Source: Leptolinea sp964404415 (GTDB taxonomy: Bacteria > Chloroflexota > Anaerolineae > Anaerolineales > Anaerolineaceae). Taken from it: a DNA stretch of 28,222 nt. Made by a program: the position numbers and the translations under genes. The notes beneath the pieces are model-generated. The model was not told the origin of the DNA. It made no database searches and was given only the letters and a program-made list of their open reading frames with translations. Of the stretch, positions 7,806-14,808 are shown in pieces (the first letter of the stretch is position 1; each line of letters begins with the position of its first letter). The DNA lies in NCBI GenBank assembly GCA_964404415.1, contig CAYOKC010000037.1:1-28222 (forward strand), given 5' to 3'.

Positions 7806-9161
7806 TTAGACTTCCACGAAATATGAATCCGCCGCCGGATCGATCAATTCCTTGGTCAGGGAAGGTTCCTGGTTGGTGAACCGCGCGTAATCAATGATCT
7901 GATCGCAAAGGTCACGAGGATGCGACGCTCTGGGCAACCGTTTCCGTTTGATATACCATTCCTGAAGCAAATAGGCCAAACCGGGGTCGGTGTATTTTAC
8001 ATTTTTTCCGGCAGCCACGCGCTTAAATATTTCGCGGTATTCGTCATATGTTGGATTGCGTACCTCAATTTTATGGCGCAGCCGGCGCAGGAAGGCTTCG
8101 TCAACCAGTTCGCGCGGCGGAAGGTTCGTTGAGAAGATCACCAGTACGTCGAAAGGTACTTCAAGCTTGCGGCCGGTGTGCAGGTTGAGATAGTCAATCC
8201 GGTTTTCCAGCGGAACGATCCAGCGGTTCAACAGATCGCGTGGTTTCACCTGCTGGCGGCCGAAGTCATCGATCAGCAGAATGCCTCCGTTGGCTTTCAC
8301 CTGGAAGGGCGCTTCGTAGAACTTCATGGCATCGTCGAACACCAGGTCAAGACCTTCAAGGGTCAATTCACCGCCGGTCATAATGAACGGGCGCTGAACA
8401 TACACCCAGCGCGGATCACGCCGCATACCGGCGCGCAATGTTCCGGTTCCCGCAGGGGTGACTTCCTCGCGGCTGGCCAGCTTGTGATTGACGGCATCAT
8501 ACAGTTTGATAACCTGGCCATCCACGTAGATGGCAAATGGGATATAGATCGACTGGCTGAACAGCATTTCGCCGATCAATTTCGCGATGCTGGTTTTACC
8601 GTTTCCCGGAGGGCCGTACAGGAAAATGGACGTATTGGAATTGATGGCCGGACCCAGTTGACCGACAATGCGTTCGGAAAGCACAAGGCTGGAAAAGCCT
8701 TCAGATAACATGGATTGGGTCACCTGGATCTTGCGGCGGGTCTGTTTGCGGCAGGCTTCAATATAATATTGAAGCTGCACAGGCGCCGGGCCGGCATACT
8801 GGCAGCGGTCCAACGCTTCACGGGCCCTGCTGATGCCGGAGCCGGTAATGGCAAAAAGGTACGCGCCTTCACCCAGGCCAACCTGGGATGAACGGACTTC
8901 CACGAGTTTGTCTCGTTTCAGGGTTTCCATCAGGATATCCACTACCCCGGTGAATGGCAGCGCAATCTCTTCGGCAATCTTGAAGCCGGACATATACCCC
9001 TGGAAATACATGATCTTCAGGATCAGGTCCTGCAGCCACAGGGCAGGAATCCCGGTATCTTCTATCCGTGAAATGGGTGGCGGAACAAATGCCGGTGGGG
9101 CCTCCTGACGTATTGTGCCGGTGACAGGTGCCTGTTGTTGGTTTGGATCGACCGTTGCCAT
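7806..9161 (-). CDS. AAA+ ATPase with N-terminal winged-helix-like region
   Basis: This 451-residue cytosolic ATPase has Walker A GPPGNGKT at 183-190, Walker B ILLIDDFG at 294-301, a sensor-1 FSTN at 343-346 and arginine-finger candidates in FLRRLRHKI (357-365). Before the ATPase core, about residues 35-120 look like a small helical or winged-helix domain (repeated helices, then VEVRSSQVGLGEGAYLFAIT). The core resembles MoxR or other clade-7-like AAA+ remodelling enzymes, but I cannot place it in a named subfamily. The N-terminal 30 residues are Pro/Gln-rich and probably disordered. Its ATG is preceded by GGGAG at 9 nt and by an extended -10 promoter. It is the first gene of an operon with the GH3-like surface protein. 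The role is unknown; remodelling or assembly of the operon partner is only a guess. Confidence 0.85.
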   Translation of the reverse strand: MATVDPNQQQAPVTGTIRQEAPPAFVPPPISRIEDTGIPALWLQDLILKIMYFQGYMSGFKIAEEIALPFTGVVDILMETLKRDKLVEVRSSQVGLGEGAYLFAITGSGISRAREALDRCQYAGPAPVQLQYYIEACRKQTRRKIQVTQSMLSEGFSSLVLSERIVGQLGPAINSNTSIFLYGPPGNGKTSIAKLIGEMLFSQSIYIPFAIYVDGQVIKLYDAVNHKLASREEVTPAGTGTLRAGMRRDPRWVYVQRPFIMTGGELTLEGLDLVFDDAMKFYEAPFQVKANGGILLIDDFGRQQVKPRDLLNRWIVPLENRIDYLNLHTGRKLEVPFDVLVIFSTNLPPRELVDEAFLRRLRHKIEVRNPTYDEYREIFKRVAAGKNVKYTDPGLAYLLQEWYIKRKRLPRASHPRDLCDQIIDYARFTNQEPSLTKELIDPAADSYFVEV

Positions 9162-9236
9162 ATCATTAATCTCCCTTCCTCCCTGAATTAACCCGCATAA
9201 ATAGGAGGAGGCATTAGGATAGTATTACCTTGAATG

Positions 9237-9265
9237 ATTATAGCATCGCCAGCGATAATGCTCAA
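9237..9265 (-). promoter_or_regulatory. Promoter of the AAA+/GH3-like operon
   Basis: On the minus strand, TTGAGC (9260-9265) and TATAAT (9237-9242) have a 17-bp spacer, and the -10 is extended by TGC (TGCTATAAT). It is arranged divergently from the GT2 promoter 20 bp away. Confidence 0.75.
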
Positions 9266-9285
9266 TTTACAAAATTCTATCAACC

Positions 9286-9314
9286 TTGCAAGTTCTCCCT
9301 CTCAACCGTATAAT
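9286..9314 (+). promoter_or_regulatory. Promoter of GT2 gene, predicted leaderless
   Basis: TTGCAA (9286-9291) and TATAAT (9309-9314) are separated by exactly 17 bp. The ATG of the GT2 gene begins 8 nt after the -10 box, where transcription would be expected to start, and no Shine-Dalgarno site lies before it. Confidence 0.75.
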
Positions 9315-9321
9315 GCTGCGC

Positions 9322-10005
9322 ATGAATGTAACTTCTGTAATTCCTGTATTTAATGAAAAAGCCACCATTGAAGAGATCATCCGCCGGGTGAAAGCCGTCA
9401 ATGTGGTAAATGAAATTGTCATCGTGGATGATGGTTCCACAGATGGTACCCGCGAAATTTTGGCCGGGTACAAAGATGACCCGATCGTCAAAGTATTCCT
9501 GCATGAGAAGAATCAGGGCAAAGGCGCCGCCGTGCGCACCGGAATACAGTCAGCCACCGGCGAAGTGTTGATCATTCAAGATGCCGACCTCGAATACGAT
9601 CCGCGTGACTACCCGACCCTGCTGAAACCCATTCAGGAAGGCATCGCCGAAGTGGTATACGGCTCACGCTTCCTGGGCGGCGCCCGCCGGCCGATCTTAT
9701 ACTGGAATATGGTAGCCAATAAGATCCTGACCTTCATGACCAACATCCTGTACAACAATATCCTTTCGGATATGGAAACCGGGTACAAGGTGTTCTACCG
9801 CGAAAAGGTTAAGGATATCCCTCTTCACGCTCACGGTTTTGAATTTGAGCCAGAATTCACCGCGAAGATCCTTAAACGCAACATCCGCATCTTCGAAGTG
9901 CCGATCACGTTCAATCCCCGCGAATACTCGCAGGGTAAGAAGATCAAGGCATGGGACGGTTTCATCGCCGTCTGGACGTTGATCAAATATCGCTTTGTTG
10001 ACTGA
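9322..10005 (+). CDS. GT2 family glycosyltransferase (polyprenyl-phosphate sugar transferase-like)
   Basis: This 227-residue protein is a compact GT-A fold glycosyltransferase. MNVTSVIPVFNE opens the nucleotide-sugar fold, VDDGSTDGT is at 35-43, and the metal-binding DAD is at 87-89. NQGKGAAVRTG (64-74) and the late region with METGYKVFYRE match proteins of the dolichol/polyprenyl-phosphate mannosyl- or glucosyltransferase group. There is no membrane helix, unlike GtrB or ArnC, so it would act at the inner membrane face with a lipid acceptor. The exact sugar and acceptor cannot be read. The start is the internal ATG at 9322 rather than an earlier in-frame codon at 9286, which lies inside the promoter -35 box. 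It is transcribed alone and ends at a strong terminator. Confidence 0.9.
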   Translation: MNVTSVIPVFNEKATIEEIIRRVKAVNVVNEIVIVDDGSTDGTREILAGYKDDPIVKVFLHEKNQGKGAAVRTGIQSATGEVLIIQDADLEYDPRDYPTLLKPIQEGIAEVVYGSRFLGGARRPILYWNMVANKILTFMTNILYNNILSDMETGYKVFYREKVKDIPLHAHGFEFEPEFTAKILKRNIRIFEVPITFNPREYSQGKKIKAWDGFIAVWTLIKYRFVD

Positions 10006-10027
10006 AAATTCGTTCTGAAGCTTTATC

Positions 10028-10053
10028 GGGATGGCTATGGCCATCCCTTTTTT
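10028..10053 (+). terminator. Rho-independent terminator of the GT2 gene
   Basis: A perfect 8-bp stem GGGATGGC/GCCATCCC with a TATG loop is followed by six T residues. The T tract also forms the stop codon of the convergent hemerythrin gene. Confidence 0.9.
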
Positions 10054-10591
10054 ATTTAATCAGGTCATTCTCCCATTTACCGATCATGCTATGAAGTTGT
10101 TCATGCACGCCATGCCCGATGACATATTCTTCATGTTCTTCAAACTTCTCAAACAAATCATTCTGTCTGGATTCATCCAGGAGCCTGTCAGCCATCGGGA
10201 ATAGAACATTGTTCTCTTTATTGATATGGTTTCGCAGCAATGATATATATTTTTCGGTATATGACACAAATTCAACATAATTATTTTCGTCGAGAGCAGA
10301 AGACATAGAGGTTATGTACTCCCGGCCCAAAACGTGTTCATGCAGCATCACGCCAATTGGACCGCCCTGGTTCTGGACACCCGCATTGATCAATTCGGGG
10401 AATAGGTAGCCTTCCTCTTTCCCGTGATGACATTGATCCGCGAAGGTTTTGAGGAAGAAAACCAACTCCCGCCCGAATTCCAACTTTAATGCGGTATCCC
10501 TCTTATCGACGGTGACAACCTTTTCCATAATCGTAAGGACTTGCAAAATAGTATTATGCTCGTTTACCAGATCCTCCGTAGCTTTTTTCAT
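10052..10591 (-). CDS. Hemerythrin HHE domain protein
   Basis: This 179-residue all-helical cytosolic protein has the hemerythrin-like set of diiron ligands: H12 in EHNTIL, H55/H56 and E60 in HHGKEEGYLFPEL, H84/H86 in LHEHVLGREY, and H122 and E126 in NHINKENNVLFPM. Proteins of this family bind O2 or NO reversibly or store iron; in an anaerobe, oxygen sensing or scavenging is plausible. The later helices are rich in His and Glu (EEHEEYVIGHGVHEQLHSM). The ATG at 10591 was chosen because a perfect AGGAGG lies 7 nt upstream; an upstream TTG at 10597 would sit almost on that site. It has its own extended -10 promoter and is transcribed alone. Confidence 0.92.
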   Translation of the reverse strand: MKKATEDLVNEHNTILQVLTIMEKVVTVDKRDTALKLEFGRELVFFLKTFADQCHHGKEEGYLFPELINAGVQNQGGPIGVMLHEHVLGREYITSMSSALDENNYVEFVSYTEKYISLLRNHINKENNVLFPMADRLLDESRQNDLFEKFEEHEEYVIGHGVHEQLHSMIGKWENDLIK

Positions 10592-10637
10592 GATCAATCC
10601 TCCTGAAGAAAACTTTCAAAAGGTTTTGTCTATTTTC

Positions 10638-10646
10638 ATTATAGCA
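10638..10646 (-). promoter_or_regulatory. Extended -10 promoter of hemerythrin gene
   Basis: The minus strand reads TGCTATAAT, an exact extended -10 element, with no good -35 box at 16-18 bp. It has the same nonamer as the AAA+ operon promoter. Confidence 0.6.
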
Positions 10647-10678
10647 ACCCGGGTATTAGATCGATCAAAAGGTAAAAT

Positions 10679-11914
10679 ATGCGCATGAAATTCATCATTC
10701 CAACCATCGGCACCCGCGGTGACGTCCAACCGTATATCGCGTTGGCTCTCGGCCTGGCGCGCAACGGGCATTCGGTCACACTGGCAACCCACCCATGCAT
10801 GCGCCATCTGGTGGAAGCGTATGGTATTCCTTTCGCCCCCATGGGGCCGGATATTGATATCGGATATGAAGCCGCGAAGATCCGCGGAAGATCAAGAAAC
10901 TGGATGTTGGGTTTCAAGCGCGTTATGGATTTTTCATTTTCCATGTTGGAACAGTCATACGCAGACTTGCTGCCCCTTTGCCAACAGGCGGATGTAGTGA
11001 TCGTTTCCCATTCCGCAGCCGGATCAATGGAAGCTGATAAGCTCGATATGCCACGCGTCAGCGTAACCCTGATGCCCCAGGCTATCCCGGTGAAAGATCC
11101 TAAAGCATCATGGATCAGTCGAGCGGTGATGAAAGCCGCCGGAGTCGGAATGGGGTGGATGATGACCCGTCCATTAGATTCAATCCGCCGCCGAAATGGC
11201 CTGCCCCCCATGGGGCCGTACGGCATTACATCTGCTGTATTGAACCTGGTACCCATCAGCCCTATGATTGAGAAACCCAACCCGTTGTGGGAACTTCGCC
11301 ACAAAATGACCGGGTACTGGTTTGCTCCTTCACCTGAAACCTGGAACCCGCCGGAAGAGTTGGTGCGATTCCTTGATGCCGGTGAACCGCCGCTGGTCGT
11401 CAGCCTTGGGGCTATGAGTCTGAGTGGTGACGACACACTGGAAGCAGCACGTATCACTCTTGAGGCACTGCGCCAGACTGGGACTCGGGCCATAATCCAG
11501 GGCTGGGATGAAGCATTGAAACAGTCCACATTGCCTTCCACGGTGTATCCCGCCGGTTCGATTCCCCATTATTGGCTGCTGTTCAAAACCAGCGGATTGG
11601 TGCATCACGGCGGATTTGGCACTACCGCGGCTGGATTTAGAGCGGGTATACCGTCGATCGTTATCCCGCATATCATTGACCAGTACATCTGGGGAAATAA
11701 AGTGGCGGAATTGGGTGTGGGACCGAAACCCATTCCACGGGCAAAGTTGACTATCAACGAATTGACGACTGCCATCGAGGCAACCAAAGATAATGTGATC
11801 AAGATGAAAGCGGCAACCCTGGGTGAACAGATCCGTAATGAACCTGACGGGGTTGAAACAGCTGTAAATTTCATCGAAGAATTGATGATGTCATCGCACC
11901 AACAGAAGGGCTGA
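10679..11914 (+). CDS. UGT-type (GT1/GT28 fold) glycosyltransferase
   Basis: This 411-residue protein is a GT-B fold glycosyltransferase similar to sterol 3-beta-glucosyltransferases and macrolide/antibiotic glycosyltransferases. The N-terminal acceptor half opens with PTIGTRGDVQPYIALALGLA (residues 9-28), a hallmark of the group. The C-terminal half carries the donor signature HHGGFGTTAAGFRAGIPSIV (about 308-327) followed by DQYIWGNKV. In this family the donor is usually a UDP- or dTDP-sugar and the acceptor a lipid or small hydrophobic molecule; neither can be read here. There is no signal peptide. Two starts compete: ATG at 10679, with AAAAGG 6 nt upstream, and ATG at 10685, which lies 6 nt after a TAAAAT box. 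It is followed by a GNAT gene after 6 nt, so the two are co-transcribed. Confidence 0.9.
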   Translation: MRMKFIIPTIGTRGDVQPYIALALGLARNGHSVTLATHPCMRHLVEAYGIPFAPMGPDIDIGYEAAKIRGRSRNWMLGFKRVMDFSFSMLEQSYADLLPLCQQADVVIVSHSAAGSMEADKLDMPRVSVTLMPQAIPVKDPKASWISRAVMKAAGVGMGWMMTRPLDSIRRRNGLPPMGPYGITSAVLNLVPISPMIEKPNPLWELRHKMTGYWFAPSPETWNPPEELVRFLDAGEPPLVVSLGAMSLSGDDTLEAARITLEALRQTGTRAIIQGWDEALKQSTLPSTVYPAGSIPHYWLLFKTSGLVHHGGFGTTAAGFRAGIPSIVIPHIIDQYIWGNKVAELGVGPKPIPRAKLTINELTTAIEATKDNVIKMKAATLGEQIRNEPDGVETAVNFIEELMMSSHQQKG

Positions 11915-11920
11915 AATGTA

Positions 11921-12448
11921 ATGGAAAAAATTATGTTGGTTACACCGACAAAAGAACACGAACAAGCCGCGCTGGAATATAAACAGGAACACCTGGACAA
12001 TGGTGAACCCCTGTTGCATGGCGGTTCACTTTTAGACACCAAGGATTCCTATGATGACTGGCTCGACCATTTAAAAGCCAACTCCAGCAAAGAGACAGTA
12101 CAACCCGGGTGGGTGACATCCAGCACATTTTTTGGTGTGCGCGAATCCGATAACCGCATTGTTGGGATAATCGATATACGCCATGAATTGAATGATTTTT
12201 TGAGAAATTACGGTGGGCATATTGGATACGGGGTGCGTCCTTCTGAACGGCGTAAAGGGTATGCCACGCAAATGCTCCAGCTGGCGTTGGACTACTGCCG
12301 CAGCCTCAGCCTTGACCGCGTGATGCTTGCCTGCGACCGGAACAACCCTGCATCCCGTTTAACTATTGAAAAATGCGGCGGCATACTGGAACGGGAATTC
12401 CTGCATACTGACGGTATGACGGTTCAAGTTTTCTGGATCGATCTTTAG
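11921..12448 (+). CDS. GNAT family N-acetyltransferase
   Basis: This 175-residue protein has the GNAT acetyl-CoA site RRKGYA at 110-115, preceded by the beta-4 segment HIGYGVRPSE and followed by the helix TQMLQLALDYCRSL. The region ACDRNNPASRLTIEKCGG (about 137-154) is the beta-bulge and helix typical of RimI/RimL-like and small-molecule acetyltransferases. The substrate is not predictable. It starts 6 nt after the upstream glycosyltransferase stop, using AGAAGGG at the end of that gene, so the pair forms an operon ended by the terminator at 12474. Whether it acts on the same product as the glycosyltransferase is unknown. Confidence 0.88.
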   Translation: MEKIMLVTPTKEHEQAALEYKQEHLDNGEPLLHGGSLLDTKDSYDDWLDHLKANSSKETVQPGWVTSSTFFGVRESDNRIVGIIDIRHELNDFLRNYGGHIGYGVRPSERRKGYATQMLQLALDYCRSLSLDRVMLACDRNNPASRLTIEKCGGILEREFLHTDGMTVQVFWIDL

Positions 12449-12473
12449 CAAAATATTATCTCACTATTAATGA

Positions 12474-12516
12474 AGCCAACCAGGTTCTATTGATCAACCT
12501 CTGGTTGGTTTTTTTT
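12474..12516 (+). terminator. Terminator of the UGT-GNAT operon
   Basis: CCAACCAG pairs with CTGGTTGG over 8 bp; an inner GTT/AAC pair is separated by a two-base bulge. Eight T residues follow directly. Confidence 0.85.
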
Positions 12517-12573
12517 ACTTTCTTTTCCTTACTAATAAATTGAAAAGAGATTTGCTAAAAAAAAAATTGCCTC

Positions 12574-12601
12574 TTGACATTTAGTATACCAGCGGTATAC
12601 T
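12574..12601 (+). promoter_or_regulatory. Promoter of the TetR operon
   Basis: TTGACA (12574-12579) and TATACT (12596-12601) have a 16-bp spacer, the same boxes and spacing as the recA promoter in this window. The operator palindrome covers the spacer and the -10. Confidence 0.85.
12583..12601. promoter_or_regulatory. Operator 1: perfect palindrome over the TetR promoter
   Basis: AGTATACC-AGC-GGTATACT is a perfect 8-bp inverted repeat with a 3-bp centre. It covers most of the -35/-10 spacer and all of the -10, so binding would block RNA polymerase. Autoregulation by the TetR protein encoded 50 bp downstream is inferred. Confidence 0.8.
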
Positions 12602-12602
12602 T

Positions 12603-12621
12603 TGTATATCAACAGTATATT
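12603..12621. promoter_or_regulatory. Operator 2: imperfect copy 20 bp downstream
   Basis: TGTATATCAACAGTATATT matches operator 1 at 14 of 19 positions in the same register, offset by exactly 20 bp. Two sites two helical turns apart would put two repressor dimers on one DNA face. Confidence 0.7.
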
Positions 12622-12650
12622 TCAATGATGCTGTACGAAAGGCAATCTGA

Positions 12651-13286
12651 ATGGAAACTGAATCAAGGCGTGACCGTGAAAAGAAAGTGCGTGAAGGCGA
12701 GATCATTCAAGCCGCCGAACGCATCTTTCGCCTGAAAGGGTATGAGAACACGTCAATGGACGATATAGCCCTGGAAGCGCAGTTCACCAAGCGCACCCTG
12801 TATCAGTACTTTGCCAGCAAGGAAAACCTGCTTTTCGCTGTGCTGAAGAAGGGAATGGCTGAATTTCAGAAATTCCTGAATGGTGAAATTGATCCGAATA
12901 TGACCGGCTATGAGATCATCCGGCAAACCATGTTGGCGAGCTACCGGTTTTATTGCGAATATCCCGAATTTTTCAAGCTCATGAACCAGGTGGGGGCAGC
13001 CCGTCAGCATGTCGCCGACTCCGGTGAGAACCGGCAGGCTTACTTCACCACCGACGATTCTATGTTTGAAAATTTGGCACTGGTGATCAAAGCCGGCCAG
13101 GCTGACGGCAGCATCGCGGCCGACCTGGATGCCATGAAAACATCCCTCAGTCTGTTATTCCTGATGACGGCATACTTCAACCAGTTGGCCGTAACCGGCA
13201 ACAGTTTCAGCGCGCATTTCAATATGGATCCGCGGGATTTCAGCATGTACTCAATGGACCTCATATTGAGGATCCTCAAAAAATAA
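12651..13286 (+). CDS. TetR family transcriptional regulator
   Basis: This 211-residue protein has a typical TetR N-terminal DNA-binding domain: IIQAAERIFRLKGYENTSMD, followed by the helix-turn-helix at about 34-54 and the signature TLYQYFASKENLLFAVL. The C-terminal ligand and dimerisation domain is divergent and does not reveal an effector. It is the first gene of a three-gene operon with a membrane protein (26 nt later) and a flavodoxin/ferredoxin fusion. Two matching palindromes overlap and follow its promoter, so it most likely represses its own operon and releases it on binding an unknown ligand. The start ATG follows AAAGG at about 8-9 nt. Confidence 0.93.
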   Translation: METESRRDREKKVREGEIIQAAERIFRLKGYENTSMDDIALEAQFTKRTLYQYFASKENLLFAVLKKGMAEFQKFLNGEIDPNMTGYEIIRQTMLASYRFYCEYPEFFKLMNQVGAARQHVADSGENRQAYFTTDDSMFENLALVIKAGQADGSIAADLDAMKTSLSLLFLMTAYFNQLAVTGNSFSAHFNMDPRDFSMYSMDLILRILKK

Positions 13287-13312
13287 ACTGACGTAAACAA
13301 AGGAGAATACTA

Positions 13313-13891
13313 ATGAAGTTGCTCAACCGATTATCAGACCGGGCGTATTCGTTCGCCTCAAAACAGACTGGCTTTTTCTTGTTGTTCCTTCTGGTTGTGA
13401 TTCTGATCACCATGCAATTCGGCACTAACGGTATGAAAAAATTTGACAGTGCCGCAGAGTTGCTGGATATGTACAAATTCGGCTATTCCGTCACCGCGGT
13501 ATATGGATTGTTGACCCGGTTGACCGCCACCGGCCGTTTGATCTATATTCAGCAACTGGGAATTGACATTCTCTTTGCCGTTGTCTTCGCCCTGTTCCAA
13601 TCCATGATGATTTCAAGCCTCATCAAACGGTCAGAGGCTGATGAACGCCTCAGGATATTAAACCTCCTTCCCTTCCTGCGCAGTCTTCTGGATCTGGTCG
13701 AAAATGCTTTGCTGCTGTCCATTATTTTCCAGTTCCCGGTAGAGAACCCGGGTCTGGTCACCACCGCAAGTTCTGTGACTATGGCCAAATGGATCATCTA
13801 TTATCTGGTGATGGCAGTACTGTTCAGCCTGGGTTTCTACCTGACCTCCAAATCCCTGCCAAAAGGGAAATTATCTCCGAAAGTGAGCTGA
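13313..13891 (+). CDS. Four-helix integral membrane protein, unknown function
   Basis: I do not recognise this 192-residue protein. It has four clear hydrophobic stretches at about residues 20-36, 82-103, 117-138 and 157-177, with a polar 40-residue segment between the first two (KKFDSAAELLDMYKFGYSVT) that would be outside the membrane. The third helix begins with charged residues (RSLLDLVENALL) that could be functional within the membrane. The C-terminus is short and basic. A strong AAAGGAGA precedes the ATG. It lies between the TetR gene and the ferredoxin fusion, with a 4-nt gap to the latter, so it is probably an operon partner, perhaps a membrane partner for electron transfer or export. 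No cofactor motif is visible. Confidence 0.85.
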   Translation: MKLLNRLSDRAYSFASKQTGFFLLFLLVVILITMQFGTNGMKKFDSAAELLDMYKFGYSVTAVYGLLTRLTATGRLIYIQQLGIDILFAVVFALFQSMMISSLIKRSEADERLRILNLLPFLRSLLDLVENALLLSIIFQFPVENPGLVTTASSVTMAKWIIYYLVMAVLFSLGFYLTSKSLPKGKLSPKVS

Positions 13892-13895
13892 CAAA

Positions 13896-14717
13896 ATGAA
13901 TACTATTGGCCTCTTCTACTTCTCCGGTACCGGCAATACCCGCATAGTGGCGGAACTTGTGCGTGACGCGTTCACCCGAAAAGGCTATCAGGTTGACCTG
14001 ACCCATATGGAAGATGTGATCAACGGGCTGGCAAGCTTCGATCNNNNNNNNNNACCCAATCTGGTCAAGGATTTTCTAAAAAGGTTACCCGAAGGCCAGC
14101 ATCAAAAGACATTCATTTTCCGGTTGGCAGGTGGTGTGGCGCCAATCAATTACAACGTTTCGAAGTACATGATCCGCGTACTTAACACCAAAGGATATGA
14201 TGTTTTCCACGAGCGTTTGTTCTCCCTCGGCAGCAACTGGATCAAGCGCTTCAGCGACCCGGTTGTGCAGCAGTTATACCGTTCAACCATCGAGAAAGTT
14301 GACCAGATGTGCGTTGAATTGATCGAAGGCAAAGAACGGTTCTACCAGACCGGTTTCTGGATGAAACTGAAAATGGGTATCATCTCATATTTATCAGGGA
14401 ATTTTTTCCGCCTGACCGGGTTGGATTACAAAGTATCGTCCGCGTGTGGCAGTTGCGGATTATGTGTGAAGAATTGCCCATCAAAGAACATCAAGATCAA
14501 AGACGGGAAGGTCACATTCGGGTTGAATTGCAGTTGCTGTATGCGCTGCCTGTACAACTGCCCCAATCAAGCGATCCAATTGCGTAACTTGAGCTTCTTC
14601 GCGGTTGAAGGCGGGTATAACATCAAGAAGACTCTGGAAAAGCCATTGAGCGAAAATGAAACGGTTACGGAACAGCCTCCATTCTTCAACCGTTACATAA
14701 CAGATGTGGATTTTTAG
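13896..14717 (+). CDS. Flavodoxin-ferredoxin fusion (EFR1-like), with assembly gap
   Basis: The N-terminal half is a flavodoxin domain with the FMN phosphate loop SGTGNT at residues 10-15. The C-terminal half has two classical [4Fe-4S] motifs CxxCxxCxxxCP: C184/C187/C190/C194 and C212/C215/C218/C222, numbering across the gap as four unknown residues. Such EFR1-type fusions are soluble electron carriers, probably docking to the membrane. The ten Ns at 14044-14053 fall in the flavodoxin domain just before PNLVKDFLKRLP. Family members have about 13 residues at that point (typically an IGFxxPVYxxG-like strand and loop), so real sequence is missing. The frame is kept either side. It is the last gene of the TetR operon, and its expression is presumably induced when TetR releases. 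Partner enzymes are not in the window. Confidence 0.88.
   Translation: MNTIGLFYFSGTGNTRIVAELVRDAFTRKGYQVDLTHMEDVINGLASFDXXXXPNLVKDFLKRLPEGQHQKTFIFRLAGGVAPINYNVSKYMIRVLNTKGYDVFHERLFSLGSNWIKRFSDPVVQQLYRSTIEKVDQMCVELIEGKERFYQTGFWMKLKMGIISYLSGNFFRLTGLDYKVSSACGSCGLCVKNCPSKNIKIKDGKVTFGLNCSCCMRCLYNCPNQAIQLRNLSFFAVEGGYNIKKTLEKPLSENETVTEQPPFFNRYITDVDF
14044..14053. other. Assembly gap (10 N)
   Basis: Ten undetermined bases inside the flavodoxin domain. The round number suggests a scaffold placeholder rather than a measured length. Confidence 0.98.
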
Positions 14718-14739
14718 CCTGATAAAAAAACCAGGGAAA

Positions 14740-14776
14740 AAGAACCACCCGTGAAGCGGATGGTTCTTGCCTTTTA
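14740..14776. terminator. Bidirectional terminator between ferredoxin fusion and arfB
   Basis: AAGAACCA pairs with TGGTTCTT and an inner CCG with CGG around a TGAAG loop, with one mismatch. On the minus strand it is followed by TTT directly after the stem, and on the plus strand by GCCTTTT, so it can serve both converging operons, better on the minus strand. Confidence 0.75.
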
Positions 14777-14808
14777 AGAATATCTGTTGTGAAAAAACGC
14801 GGGGTTTC

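Noticed and set aside
8178..8708. 176-residue frame on the plus strand inside the AAA+ gene
   Set aside because: The opposite strand encodes Walker A/B motifs in the correct order; this frame is its shadow.
10639..11541. 300-residue open frame on the minus strand opposite the UGT gene
   Set aside because: It is antisense to a well-supported glycosyltransferase and its translation has no recognisable motif or ribosome site.
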